64,000 nucleotides of DNA from Excoecaria cochinchinensis. Taxonomy: Eukaryota > Streptophyta > Magnoliopsida > Malpighiales > Euphorbiaceae. Each line of letters opens with the position of its first letter. Position 1 is the first letter of the stretch. A program made the position numbers and the translations under genes. Under the pieces are notes generated by a model. The model did not search any database. It saw nothing but the letters and a program-made list of their open reading frames with translations, and had not been told where the DNA came from. This document shows, in pieces, positions 34,813-47,654 of this stretch. Where the stretch lies: positions 8,449,501 to 8,513,500 of the forward strand of contig CANTUQ010000070.1 of assembly GCA_947683425.1 (NCBI GenBank), read 5' to 3'.

Positions 34813-36000
34813 ATGGCGTCTGATCGAAGCTATATTGTGGGGAACGGTGAGAGTGGGGCATCGGCCAGTGTTGGTCAAGCCGAGGCTCCACAGCAGCAGG
34901 CGACTCCCCCAGTGGTTCCTCCTCCTCCGCCACAACCTGATTTCTTTAACATGATGGCGAATTATATTCAACACCGTCTTCGAGCTGAACAGGCACAACA
35001 ACCCCCAGTGCCAGTACAACCTCCTGCTCCACATCAGAGGAAGCTGATATTGGAGCAACTAAAGAAGATGGGAGCTGAGGATTTCTTCGGGCATGATTCG
35101 ATGACTCTCGAGTAAGTAGTGGAAGAATGGTTATTCCATATCAAGAGATTATTTGAGATTTTACACAGTTCACCAGAGGAGAAGTTTGAAGGGACTGTTG
35201 CATTACTTCAGGGTCCAACCTCCTTTTTGTGGGATTCAGTGAGAAAACACACCCCAGCTGACCAGTTGACCTGGGAGTATTTCCTTGATCAGTTTGAGAA
35301 GAAGTATATAGGAGCTGAGTATAAAGCCTTGATGCAAGATGCTTTTTGGAGGCATCGATAGGGAAACAAGACGGTGGCAGAATATGAAAGAGACTTTGAA
35401 CGATTTAGTGCTTATATGGATAATGTATTAAGAACTGAAGATTGATTGATGGAAAGATTTGAGCCGGGTCTGCATAACCGCATTAAACAGATTGTGGGCG
35501 GTCAGAAACATCCAGATTTGAAATCTTTAATGGCAGTTGCTATTAAAGTTGAGGCAGCACAGGCAGATGAGGCTGACAAACAGGCTCGGTCCTAGCAGAA
35601 AAGGAAATCGGGTCAATTCATTGGCACAGGTGGGCAGAGTAAAAGATCCAAAGGACCACCTCCTTCACATGATCATGGATCAGTAGCTCCAGCTCGCAGT
35701 CAAAGAAATTCAATTGGTAGCAATGTCCCCGCATCATCAGTGGGTAGTGCACCCCGAGGCAGAGGTAGAGGCATTCCCCAGCAGTGCAACCATTGTGGTA
35801 GATAACACCTAGGAGAGTGTAGATATCTGTCTGGTGCTTGCTTTAAATGTGGATCGAAGGAGCACCTAGTGAAAGATTGTCCTGAAGCAGTGCCATTATC
35901 AGCTACTTCACTAGCACCAGGCACAGGTTCTTCAGCAGCTAGAGGTAGAGGCAGAGGAACAGCCTCTAATACAGCAGCCAGACCTTCTCAACCACCATCC
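34813..36000 (+). pseudogene. Chromovirus gag
   Basis: Starts at ATG 34813 with a Gln/Pro-rich N-terminus, then the gag core (MEEWLFHIKRLFEI... and a LTWEYFLDQFEKKYIG block, 35119-35361). The zinc knuckle is CFKCGSKEHLVKDC at about 35838-35879. Stops occur near 35116, 35361, 35443, 35593 and 35803. Several are one-base changes from Gln or Trp codons. Confidence 0.88.
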
Positions 36001-38628
36001 CAGGGACAGGGACATGCAGTGGGCCGCACATATGCAGTGAGGGCCAGAGATCAGGAGGACGCACCTGATGTAATTATAGGTAAATTTTCCTTATTGTCTT
36101 ATACAGTTTATGCACTCATTGATCCCGGGTCCACGCATTCCTATATTAGCACAGATATTGCATGGGGTGAAGGGTTAGATGACTCAGTATTAGATCATGA
36201 TATCCTAGTGAGCAATCCTTTGGGTCATAGTGTGCTACTGAATAAAGTATACAAAGAATGTCCCATTAGTGTTCAAGGGTATGTTTTCCTTGCCAACCTG
36301 ATCGAACTCCCTTTCAAAGAATTTGATGTTATATTAGGCATGGACTAGTTATCCTCTCATCAAGTAATGGTTGATTGCAAAAGAAAGAGAGTGACTCTTA
36401 GAACTCTAGATGATCAAGAAATCATAGTAGTGGGGCAAAGGGCTGATTTTCTTTCTGATGTGATATCTATTACAGTTGCCAAGCGTTTAATCAGAAAAGG
36501 ATGTGTTGTCTACTTGTGTTATGAGGCAAAGAAGGAAAATTTTAAAGTGACTAATGTGCCAACAGCGTGTGAATTTCAAGATGTTTTCCCTGAAGATCTT
36601 CCAGGCTTACTACCTGACAGGGAGATCGAGTTCTTTATTGATGTGGCCCCAGGTACTGCGCCTATTTCTATAGCCCCATATAGAATGGCGCCAGCAGAAT
36701 TGAAGATCCAACTGCAAGAATTACTTGAAAAAGGCTTCATTAGGCCGAGCACACCATGGAGAGCACCAGTGTTATTTGTGAAAAAGAAGGATGGGTCGCT
36801 CAGGCTATGCATTTATTACAGATAGCTGAACAAAGTGACAATCGAAAACAAGTATCCTCTTCCACATATTGAAAATTTGTTTGACCAGTTAAAAGGTGCA
36901 GATGCATTTTTCAAGATTGACTTGAGATCAGGCAACCATCAATTGAAAATAAAGGAAGCAAATGTGCCTAAAACTGCTTTTCGCACCAGGTATGGTCATT
37001 ATGAGTTCCTGGTGATGCCATTTGGACTCACAAATGCACCAGCAGCTTTCATGGACCTTATGAATCAGATTTTCCATCCATATCTAGATCAGTTTGTGGT
37101 GGTCTTTATTGATGATATCTTAGTGTATTCAAAGACTCCAGAAGAGCATGATCGACACTTGCAAATTGTTCTACAAACTCTTAAGGATAAAAAGCTATAT
37201 GCCAAATTCAGCAAGTGTGATTTCTAATTGAATGAAGTGTCATTTTTGGGCCATGTGGTATCGGCTGAAGGTATCATAGTGGATACTAAGAAGGTGGAAG
37301 CGGTATTGCAGTGGAGGACACCCAAGAATGTCACAGAAGTCAGAAGTTTCTTGGGCTTAGCAAGCTATTACAGAAGATTTATTAAAGGCTTTTCCATCAT
37401 TGCAACGCCTTTAACTTGCTTGTTGCAGAAAAATGTTAAATTCGAGTGGACTGACAAATGTCATGCCAACTTTGAGAAACTTAAAAAGATGTTGACAGAA
37501 GCTCCAGTATTAACGCAACCCGAGTTAGGCAAAGACTTCATAATCTATAGTGATGCTTCTTTGAATGTCTTGGGATGCATATTGATGCAGGATGGAAAAG
37601 TGATTGCTTATGCTTCGAGACAGCTTAAGAATCATGAAAGGAACTATCCTACTTATGATCTTGAGCTAGAAGCAATAATGTTTGCATTGAGAATTTGGAG
37701 GCATTACTTATATGGAGAAAAGTGTTACATCTGCACTGATTGTAAAAGCCTGAAATACTTACTCACCTAGAAGGAACTCAACTTAGGACAACGAAGATGG
37801 CTTGAGTTAATAAAGGATTATGAATGTTTCATTGATTACCATCCAGGAAAGGCCAACATTGTAGCTGATGCACTCAGTAGGAAATTCATGGCTGCATTGA
37901 GAGCTATGAATGTGAAGTTAGGAGTGGTTGATAGTAGAGCATTGATAGCAGAGTTACAAGTAAAGCTTGATTTTGTGCAACAAATAAAATCTGCTCAGAG
38001 ATGAGATGGCACGTTATCCTCTTTGGTGGATCGAGTGAAAGGTAGTGACAGTAGTGATTACTTTTTGGCTTTGGATGACAGTTTGTATTATAAACAGCGA
38101 TTATGTGTGCCAAACCAGCCTGAGTTAAAGAAGAGTATCTTGACAGAAGCTCATCACAGCAGCTTTGCTATACATCCAAGGGGTAACAAGATGTATCAAG
38201 ATTTGAAGATGTACTATTAGTGGCCAGGTATGAAGCAGGATGTAACTGAATTTGTGGGTAAGTGTTTGATATGCCAGCAAGTTAAAGCAGAACATCAAGT
38301 TCCATCCGGGTTACTTCAACCTATTTCAATACCCGAATGGAAATGGAATCAAGTGACTATGGATTTTGTGACAGGATTGCCACTCACCCGAAAGAAGCAT
38401 GATGCAATTTGGGTGGTTATCGACAGGCTTACAAAGTCAGCTCACTTTCTACCAATAAGAATGGATTACCCACTATCCAAATTGGCGGAGATATATATAA
38501 ATGAGATAGTAAGACTTCATGGAGTGCCATCCTCCATCATATCTGATAGGGATCCACATTTCACTTCCCAGTTTTGGAAAACATTATAGGAAGCTACTAG
38601 ATTGCACTATAGTATAGCTTTCCACCCA
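36001..38628 (+). pseudogene. Chromovirus pol: protease, RT, RNase H, integrase (5' part)
   Basis: Protease with ALIDPGSTHSYI (near 36112). RT with VLFVKKKDGSLRLC, then [20 protein letters not shown], and the catalytic [12 protein letters not shown] (about 37100-37130). RNase H with [15 protein letters not shown] and a [17 protein letters not shown] block. Integrase zinc-binding HHSSFAIHP...[12 protein letters not shown], then MDFVTGLP and the [11 protein letters not shown] / [15 protein letters not shown] catalytic core. Stops near 36348, 36823, 37227, 37770, 38001, 38220 and 38589. The frame is cut at 38628 by the CACTA insertion within AFHP|QT. Confidence 0.92.
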
Positions 38629-38639
38629 CACTATAAGAA

Positions 38640-38990
38640 AAAAGTGTTTTCCCGATAGAAATTACCGACGCAAAACATGTAATTTTCGTCGGGAAATAAA
38701 AATGCCGACGGAAAAGGATTTCATCGGCATATTAGACGTAGGGAAATGTACCGACGAAAATACTTTTTCGTCGGTAATTTACCGACGAAAAACCAATTTT
38801 TGTTGGTAAATTTTCCCGACGGACAGAGGAATTCCGTCAGGAAATTACCGACAAAAAATATTTTTGTCGGTAAATTCCCGACGGATCGGGAATTTACCGA
38901 CGAAAATACATTTTTCGTCGGTAATTTCCCGACGAAATTTTGCTGTCCGTCGGGAAAATTTACCGACGGAAATTGATTTTCCGTCGGTAA
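38640..38990. repeat. Left subterminal repeats of CACTA copy 2
   Basis: Dense array of CCGACGAAAA / TTTTCGTCGGTAA / CCCGACGGA motifs in both orientations, roughly every 15-25 bp. These are probable TnpA binding sites. Confidence 0.88.
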
Positions 38991-39193
38991 TTTTAAAGAA
39001 AATTTAAAAATTAATTTTTTTTTTGTTTTTATGTAGATATAACCTGTAAAATTAATTGCAAAATAATGAAAAAATGAAGATAATATCTAAATTTTAATAT
39101 CCAATAATAGTCGAATTTAATAATTGTGCTAATTATAAAGTTAGTAATTATTTAACAACATAATATCCATATATGTCTAATACAAAATGATAA

Positions 39194-41005
39194 CTAAGCT
39201 GATGGCGGCGGCGGCGGCTGAGAAGTACGATCAGACTGATGCGATGACGAGGCAAACATACCCTTCAAATTTGCCATCTCATTGCATAGCTCAGATAAAT
39301 TTGCCATCTCATTGCGTAGCTCAGATATGTAGTCGAGAGATTGTTGCAATCAAACCTCTGAGTCTTGCCATCGAGGTTGTGACTGTTGCAATTTCGATCT
39401 CAGCTCACTTACAGTATTCTGAAGTTCAAGTACTTGTCTGGATGCAGGCCGTCTATTAGATGCGGCAGTACTTGAACTTGAGGAATGCGAGTAACAGGAT
39501 TTGGCCAAAGAACCTAAGCCAAATACCCGTCCTCGCTGGTCTCTACCACCAGCCACTTCATAATAGATCTGATTCGCATCAACATGATCATAAGTCTGTG
39601 AGCGTTGCTGAATTGCATCTTGAACTTGTTCCTGTCGTAGGACAAATGTTTTACAATAAGTAACGATTAATAATAACTAATCTTTAAAATTTGTAAAATA
39701 TAGTAATTTGGACATACATGTAAAATCCTTGACCGAGAATTGACGAACGTTTGACCATCATGCTTGTTGGTGTGGGTGTGTAAGAATACCTCAGCGTGGG
39801 TAGCCGGTCGACCATCGATGCTCACTGCAAACATAAAAAGAATTAAAGGCGAACTATAATTTATTGACTATTCGTACAAGTTTTTACTAAATTTTCGGCA
39901 GAGTTTCCCCTATATTTGGAGCATACCTCCTGTATACAAAGACAGAAAAACACTTCAAATTTCGAGATTCAGCTACCATCTAACATTCCACAACAATGCA
40001 AACTCCTCACACAAGTAACATTCCCATCCTCCTCTATGGTAATGAGATAAATTTTAGACATTCTAACCATTAATTACAGTGGTAACAGTAATATTTTGTA
40101 ATACTTACAAGTTTATCTGCATGTTCCCGATGGGACATCGACCCTCCAGTGTGCGAGCATAAACTGAGTCCATCAGGTCCTCCCCGTCTGTTACTAGAAT
40201 TTTGCTCTGAAATGGAAATGGCTTCAGGGGTCGCCCAATACTGTCTCCAATGTGCCCATAAATCTTTGGTCATGTAGCGAGATCGGACACCACCATCCTT
40301 TAACAAGCAGACTAAATCTCTGTAACGTGCCCGCGCACGAGTCTCCCACACAGAATACATGATCTCGTCAAACGCCGGGTCCCAATAACATTTTTTCTTA
40401 TGAGACAGATAGAACAAAAAACAAATTGTAAGCAAGAGTAAAATATAATTCGTTATGTAACAAAATATATCATAAATTTTTTACCTTGAATTCTTCGAAA
40501 TAGAAATTCTTTGTTTCCTCTGATAAATTCTTCTAGACAAACCCATCGTATTCAATTTTGTTTTTGAAAGAGGTTGTCATTATGCGTGAGCACTTTCCTG
40601 AAGGATTCAATCTAAGATACAACAATGTGAATAATGTTAGTACAAGTAATAACTGTCATTGAAATCATAATGAAGTGAAATATTAATCACTTACTCCTCA
40701 GCTGTGATATTGATGTACATTCTTCCATCAACTCCAATTGAGCCAGGCGTAGGCTCTTCAGCTTGTTCTGTTCCTGACCCCTGAGGTGGCATAGATTCAG
40801 GGTGTGCCATAGGAGTGGAATCAGTGGAAGGAATGGTAAATGGTGCAACAGTTGGGATGGTCGGTGATGCGGCAGCCTCAGTGCTGGCATTGAGCCCATG
40901 CGATGGGGATCCTCCATCACCAGTACTGTCATCGCCATCATGCAACCTGAGACGTGGAGGAATCCCTATTCTCTTCTTTCGCTTAAACATTTTTGAACCT
41001 GACAT
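39194..41005 (-). pseudogene. TnpA-like plant transposase (Ptta/En/Spm) gene of CACTA copy 2
   Basis: ATG at 41005 (MSGSKMFKRKKR), then a Ser/Thr/Pro-rich segment and an apparent intron near 40690. Next is the family core, WDPAFDEIMYSVWETRARAR...LWAHWRQYW and RRGGPDG (40400-40140), then coiled-coil-like sequence (39556-39350) and a Pro-rich tail with stop at 39196-39194. A 30-base direct duplication at 39268-39327 adds ten codons relative to copy 1. Exon joins were not fully resolved and the gene may be weakly damaged, so it is listed as a pseudogene. In the family this protein binds subterminal repeats. Confidence 0.65.
39268..39327. repeat. 30-bp tandem duplication within TnpA-like gene
   Basis: The segment AAATTTGCCATCTCATTGC... 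through GCTCAGAT occurs twice in a row with one difference. Copy 1 (about 1848-1880) has a single copy. Confidence 0.85.
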
Positions 41006-41128
41006 TATAAGGAAAATGTATATTGTCAGATAATAGAAAATAATTACATTGTAATAAGCATATTAAATTAATATCCAAGTCAGTGCAATATTAATTGTTC
41101 TCACATGATAAGCAAATAGGTAAACAAA

Positions 41129-44100
41129 TTATTCGCTATCGTCACTAAGCTGTAAATCATAATTCAAATCATCCTCATTTTCTGATGTATAAGAGGAAAA
41201 TTCTGGCTCGTCATCAGATCCATCGCCAACCAAAGTTTCCTCATCATCCTCACCATCAATGTCAACAAATTCATTGTCCGCATAGTTCAATGGTTCGTTA
41301 TCTTCAAAATTCAGAGAGTTATTGATTTCATGAACTTCTGGTTCTTCCTCCTGAAATGCATCATTATTTTCAGAACGTTCACTTTGTCGAGCGCCTTTCC
41401 TTTCATAAATGCCTCTTGGTTTTACTTTGCACTCTGCAAACCATTCCGATCTGTCTCACTTTACGCTTGGATAAGAGACATAATATTCCTGGCCCATTTG
41501 CATTGCCAACACAAATGGTTCAAAGTTCCTCAATCTTCTACGCTGGTTGACTTCAACTAAATTATATCTGGTATGTATTTTTGTTCCCACGTTAATAGTT
41601 GGATCATACCATTCGCACTTGAATAATATACAACGTTTTATTGGCAACGCGGGATACTCGACTTCAATTATATCAACAATTTGCCCATAATAATCCATCA
41701 ACTCTCCTTGAATACAAACCCCACTGTTTACCGTTTCTTTGTTATGACCATGACTCTGTGTATGAAATTTATATCCATTCACGAAATACACCGAAAATGA
41801 TTTAACATATCGCAAAGGTCCTTTTGCAAGATCAATGATGTACTTGTTGTCAATTGCATTTGTTGATGCCTACATATTCCAATAAGCTAACATCATTTAA
41901 ATCATATATTACATATATAATTGTATGTATGGACATATATGGTGAAAATCACAACTTACATATGTCTTGAACCAATGATGAAAGTGCTTTTCGACTTCCT
42001 TATTCACCTCCTTTTCATTTTTTTCAGGCATTAGCTCCCGTATCCATTCCTCAAATAATCTAAAATGCCAAAATCAGTTTATATATAATACACTCTTGAC
42101 ATAGTAAAACAAATGAACACTTTAGCGTATATATTAAACTTACCTCACATAAGGACGAACTTCCTCGCAATTCAATAAAATATAACTATGGGCCGCTATT
42201 AATTCATCCTCTATTAGCATTTTCCTTATTGAACGGCCATGTAAACGCCCAGGATATGTAAAAATGGATAAGTTTTCGTCCTGATTACTTGATTCCCCGC
42301 CATCATCATTACGTGGTACTTTTCGCTTCTCGTGTGTATATGAGGCTCAAAATAATGCGAACAAAAAGTACTTGCTTATTCGACCAAATAAGCATTACAT
42401 ATTGAACCTTCAACTCTAGCTTTATTTTTTACATTTTTCTTCAAGTGAAACAAATACCTACATGATATATCTTAATGCCATTAATTAGCATACAAAGGTA
42501 TAATATAATTGCAATTGAAGGTCATAGATAGTTACCGCTCAAATGGATACATCTAATGATATTGAACCGGACCAGCGAGTTTCGCCTCATGTGCTAAATG
42601 CACGGGGAGATGCTCCATACAGTCGAAAAAACTTGGAGGAAAAATTGCTTCAAGTTTGCATAGGATTACTGGAATTTCTATTTCCAATCTTGCCATATCT
42701 GCCGCATTTATATTGCATGAAGTTAATGTTCTGAAGAACATACTTAGCTCTGTTATAGCTTCCCACACTTTTATCGGCAATAACTCTCGAAATGCTATTG
42801 GGAGTAGCCTCTGTATAAAAACGTGACAATCATGACTTTTCATACCGAATAATTTGTACTTTCTCATGTCGACGCACCTTGCCAAATTGGAGGCGTAACC
42901 ATCCGAAAACTTTAGTCCTTTTAACCAATCACACAAGACTTCCTTTTGTTTTTTGTCCAGAGTGTAGCATGCTTTGGGATATTTTCCGGTTAAGTAATCT
43001 TTATCTAACTCAAGCCTTCTACATAACAACTTTAAATCTGCTCGTGATTTTGCATTGTCCTTGGTCTTCCCTTCTATATTCATAATGGTGTTGAACACAT
43101 TATCAAAAAAAAAAATTTTCAATGTGCATCACATCTAGATTATGCCGTAAAAAATTAGTCTTCCAATACGGTAAATCCCAAAAATGCTTCTTTTCCTCCA
43201 ACCAAAGTTTTTGTTGATTCTTCCATTAACTTCATCAGCATCAAGTTCTGTTACCTTAAGTAAACCCAACTCATCAATGTCTTATAAAATTTGCTCACTG
43301 CTTCTGATAACTAGAGGACTAGCAAGAACAACTCTATTCTTAATAAATTTATTCTTGTTCCGTCGGAACGGGTGATCAGGTGGAAGGAATTTCCTGTGAT
43401 TGTCAAACCAAGACGTTTTGCACCCATGTTGAAGATAAAACGCATCTGAATCGTCACCACAGTAAGGACATGCTAGTTTTCCAGCTGTGCTCCTACCCGA
43501 CAACATAGCATAGGCAGGGAAGTCACTGACCGTCCACATTAATGCCGCTTTCATCATGAAATTCCGTTTAAGTGATGCATCATATGTTTCAACACCGACA
43601 TCCCAAAGCTGTTGCAACTCATAAATCAACAGCTGCAAATATACATCAATTATGTGCTTCGAATTTCTAGGTCCTGAAATAATAACTGTCAAGAACATAT
43701 ATGCCTCATTCATACACATCCATGGAGGCAAATTATATGGAGTAATTATGATTGGCCATGACGAATATTGTTGCCTTGATTGACCAAAAGGCTGAAATCC
43801 GTCAGTGCTCAAACACAGCCGAACATTTCGAGATTCAGCAGCAAAATCAGGATGGGTGTTATTGAAATGTTTCCATGCAACTATATCGGATGGATGGCTT
43901 ATTATTCCACCTGTACTTTCGTGCTCATCATGCCATCTCATGTGAGGTGCAGTAACTTCGGATGCATATAGTCTTTGAAGCCTGGGAGTCAATGGAAAAA
44001 AATACATACGTTTTCAAGGTACCAATTTCTGCTGATTACCACCACTTTTAGATTTGTACCTAGGTTGACTACAAAATTTGCACTCTTATAAATTGATGTC

Positions 44101-44835
44101 ATCCCTCCAAAACAACATACATCCCAACTGACAACAGTCAATTTTCTCAACAGGCAAACCTAAACCACTGATCAGTTTCTTCACATTGTACAAATTATCA
44201 ACCATTTTATGGTCAGGAGGCAATGATTCATTGTACCAAGCAAGAATTTGGTCAAAACTTCGATCCGAAATATGGCCTTTCGATTTTATATTCAATATTC
44301 AAGCTACAGAAGATAACTGAGTCATGTTATCGCAGCCTGGCCATAACTCCTGATCTGCTGAATTTAGCAAATCATAAAATTTTGTTGCATTTTCGTTGGG
44401 TTCTTCCAGTATTGGTGTACTTTCCCTAAAATCATGGCCAGCTGCATCATAAACCATTTGAACATATGGATTATCAGTCACCCCTACATCATCAGCTCCA
44501 AATTCCCCCTCTCTTTCAAATTCACCCTCAGTTGTCGACATGTTACCCACATTTCCCATCGATGTACTACAGATTGATGGTTTTCTGTGTCGTGTCCACT
44601 CGAAATAATTTTGAACAAATCCCTTTCTTAACATGTGAAAATACACTTCATCGATTAACAGATAACTAAGGTGTTGGCACTTTTTGCATGGACATCTTAT
44701 TTTAGCCCCGTCCATATGTGCAGGTTGAGAACTGGCATATTCAATAAACGACTGAACCCTTTCTACAAATTCAGGATTAATGTAACCATCCCTTATTTTT
44801 CGTCTATACATCCAAGATCTATCTACATTACTCAT
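41129..44835 (-). pseudogene. CACTA transposase (TnpD/tnp2-type), mostly intact but interrupted
   Basis: The start chosen is ATG 44835, MSNVDRSWMYRR, the usual N-terminus of the transposase-associated domain. That domain runs to about 44600 with C-x-CKKC. The tnp2 catalytic domain spans about 44290-43280 (LSTDGFQPFG, ITPYNLPPWMCM, DFPAYAMLSG and a CPYCGDDSDAF block). The DUF4218 region is 43122-42550 (MEHLPVHLAHEAKLAGPVQYH), the DUF4216 region 41815-41456, and an acidic tail ends at the stop 41131-41129. Breaks occur near 44297, 44085, 44008, 43280 and 43122; some may be introns and others are stops or shifts. It would cut and rejoin element ends in the nucleus. Confidence 0.85.
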
Positions 44836-44879
44836 AATTAATTCCAAAACTGTTACATGAACAAGGAGACATCTCAAAT

Positions 44880-46092
44880 AGAATTATAAAAATCTAATTA
44901 AAAAAAAAACTTAATATATTAGACAATAATGCTAGAAACTCAAAATATAACTACTTTTACAAAATATACATGATTAATTACGATAATTGCTAGTCATTTA
45001 AACAAAAGTCATACGGATTATTATGCTACAAACAGGAAAAAATACAAATTTATCATATTACAGTCAATAAATTAAAAATACTAAAAATGAAACCTAAAAC
45101 AATGACATTAGAATTTGGAAGCTTTTTTATCATATAATGGCATTTTTTTTTGCATATGTCAATGTCAAACATGGACAGGTGGATAATTGTTTTATGACAT
45201 TGTGATTATTAACTATTAAATGGTCAAAAAGAGAAATCCAAAAAATATAACTATGCGTGGATGACATATAATTTAAATAATTAAAAGTTTAATTATTTTT
45301 TTAATTAATCGAATTCGAATTTCATTATATTTTCTTTTATAAATATAAAATTACTTATAATTTGAACTGTTAAAAGTTTAAATATTTTTTTAATTAGAGC
45401 CTGGACTCCATTATATTATGCTTCTAAAGATGAAATTATATATATATATATATAATTGGTAAGTCCCTTGGAGGAAGCAAATCCAAAAAAAGAAAAAAAA
45501 TAAAAGGAAGGGTCCATCATAAAATCATATTATTAGATTGGATTGATTGGCGCATATAACGGATGCTTTTAGGATTGAATAATTATTATTTTAGCATTAG
45601 TTTCTTAATTTTATATGATTTTTGGTCAAATCGTCAAAGTTTGTATCATTTTAATTCATGTGCAGATCCACTCTTTCCATAATAAGATTATGCCCTTTTA
45701 AAGGGTGAAATTTTCACTAATTAAAAATTAATTCTAACACCAATTAACACTAATTAAAAATTTATATTTTCTTCAAACAATATTTAACATTAACAATGCC
45801 TAACTAACATAAATAAATTAATAATAATAATAACAATAATAATAATAATATTAACTTAATTTAATAATAATTTAACAGAAAAATATTAATATTAATATTA
45901 ACAATATTAATATTAACATAAATAAATTAACATAAATTAACAATGCCTAACTAACATAAATAAATTAACATAAATAAATTAACAAAAATATTAATATTAA
46001 CATAAATAATATTAACATAAATAAATTAATAATAATAATATTAATATTAACAATATTAACTTAATTAATTTAACAGAAAAAAAAATCAAAGG
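44880..46092. other. AT-rich upstream region of CACTA copy 2 transposase
   Basis: No gene. 45770-46080 is rich in AATAATATTAA-type sequence similar to the AT-rich repeat of copy 1. Probably introns, leader and promoter-distal DNA of the minus-strand transcript. Confidence 0.5.
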
Positions 46093-46370
46093 ATGGCAGA
46101 TATGGCTACCTGTCGCCGAAGGAGAGGAGGAGGAGGAGTGGAGGGAGGAGGAGGAGGCGGAGGAGGAGACCAGGACCGGCAGCAGGCGGATTGGAGGGGA
46201 GGACGCCGACGATGGCAAGCGGAGGGAGGGACCGGCGATCGGAGGGGAGCGGACCGGCGATCGGAGGGGAGGGGCGGACCGGCAGCAAGGGGACGGTGGC
46301 CGGCGGCATGAGGGTAGGGGGGCAGAAACCGGAGGGGAGAGGGGAGGGAGGAGAGAGAGTGGGGATCGGG
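46093..46370. promoter_or_regulatory. GGA-rich GC island near 5' end of CACTA copy 2
   Basis: An abrupt GC- and G-run-rich block (GGAGGAGG, GGGGAGGGG), counterpart of 4841-5170 in copy 1. It lies between the transposase gene and the right-end subterminal repeats, like the GC-rich first exon/downstream control region of maize Spm. G-runs could form quadruplexes. Function is inferred. Confidence 0.5.
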
Positions 46371-46399
46371 GGGAGGGAATTTAAAAGTGGGTTATTTTA

Positions 46400-46830
46400 C
46401 TTTTAGCGACGGAAGGTTTTACTCCGTTGCTAAAATTACCGACGGTTTATTCAATCCGTCGCTAATTTTAGCGACGGTTTAGACTTCCATCGCTAATTAA
46501 AAAAATATTAGCGACGGATTAAAAATTCCATCGCTAAATAAAATATATTTATTTTATTTTTTATTTAGTGACGGTTTTAATTAACCGTCACTATTTTTAG
46601 CGACGGATTTAATCAACCTTCGCTAAATACTGTCGTAGAATTTGGTGGGAAAAATTGGCGCCATTTTTAGCGACGGATTTTATTTTTCGTCGCCAATTAG
46701 CGGCGGCTAATAAAATTCGTCGGCATTTAGCGACGGAACTAAAATCCCGTAGCTAAATAGCGGCGGAATTTAACTTCCGCCGCTATTTAGTGACGAAAAT
46801 AGTTCCGTCGCTAAAATTCGGTCGGTATTT
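46400..46830. repeat. Right subterminal repeats of CACTA copy 2
   Basis: Repeated TAGCGACGGA / CCGTCGCTAA motifs, with variants TAGCGGCGG and TAGTGACGG, in both orientations. Same motif class as 5171-5770 in copy 1. Confidence 0.88.
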
Positions 46831-46848
46831 TATTGTTTTCTTGTAGTG

Positions 46849-47628
46849 CCACAGACATACAGGCAATCAGAGAGAGTTATCCAAATACTCGAGGACATGT
46901 TGAGATGTTGTGTTCTTGAGTTTAAAAATAGCTGGGAAAGGTACTTACCATTGGCTGAATTTGCTTATAACAATAGCTATCAATCCAGTATCAAGATGGC
47001 TGCCTATGAAGCTCTTTATAGAAGGAAGTGCAGAACCTCTCTGTTGGACTGAATTGAGTGAAAAGAAGCTGGTGGGATCGAAATTGATTCGGGAAATCGA
47101 AGAAAAAGTTCGTATGATCAAGGATAGATTGAAAGAAGCCAGTGACAGACAAAAATCATATGCTGACCTGTGAAAAGACATAGAGTTCCAAGTGGGAGAA
47201 AAAGTATTTCTGAAGGTTTCTCCATGGAAAAGAGTTCTCAGGTTTGGAAAGAAGGGCAAGTTAAGTCCGAGCTATATTGGACCCTATGAGATTGCACAAC
47301 GAGTGGGACCAGTGGCTTACATATTAAAACTACCGCAGGAATTAGAGAAGATCCATGACGTATTCTATGTCTTAATGCTACGAAGGTACAAATTATACCC
47401 AAATCATGTGATCAAACCAGAAGAAATACAAGTACAGCCTGACATGACCTATGAAGAATACCCAATGAAGATCCTAGCCAGAGAAGTCAGGCAACTCAGA
47501 CATAAGCAGATTTCCCTCGTAAAAGTGTTTTGGAACCACTATAATGTTGAAGAGGCGACCTGAAAATCCAAAGAGGCCATACGACAGCAATTCCCACAGT
47601 TATTCAATTCAAGTAAATTTCGAAGATG
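46849..47628 (+). pseudogene. Chromovirus integrase 3' part and chromodomain-like tail
   Basis: Continues the integrase from QTYRQSERVIQILEDMLR through YLPLAEFAYNNSYQSSI and the SPWKRVLRFGKKGKLSPSYIGPYEI block. It ends in a region like the chromovirus group II chromodomain (PMKILAREVRQLR, LVKVFWNHY, EEAT-x-KSKEAIRQQFPQLF). Stops occur at about 47173 and 47563 and a frameshift near 47050. The chromodomain targets insertion to heterochromatin in the family. Confidence 0.88.
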
Positions 47629-47635
47629 AAAATTT

Positions 47636-47650
47636 TCTTTTAACGGGGTA
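47636..47650 (+). other. Chromovirus polypurine tract (degenerate)
   Basis: The TCTTTTAACGGGG sequence just before the 3' LTR start matches the usual T-rich plus purine stretch of Tekay elements. Confidence 0.55.
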
Positions 47651-47654
47651 GAAT

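Larger units (their letters stand above)
38629..46848 (-). mobile_element. CACTA (En/Spm) DNA transposon, copy 2, with tnp2 and TnpA-like genes
   Basis: 8.22 kb. Left end CACTATAAGAAAAAAG, right end TTTTCTTGTAGTG, target duplication CCA (38626-38628 and 46849-46851). Carries a minus-strand transposase gene (44835-41129) and a TnpA-like gene (41005-39194), left subterminal CCGACGAAA repeats, right subterminal TAGCGACGG repeats and a GC-rich island near the right (5') end. Removing it with one CCA restores the chromovirus integrase reading FHPQTYRQSERV. Confidence 0.96.

Noticed and set aside
46093..46406. Gly/Arg-rich frames in the CACTA GC island (also 4849-5094)
   Set aside because: Compositional; the other strand gives Pro/Leu-rich frames of similar length.
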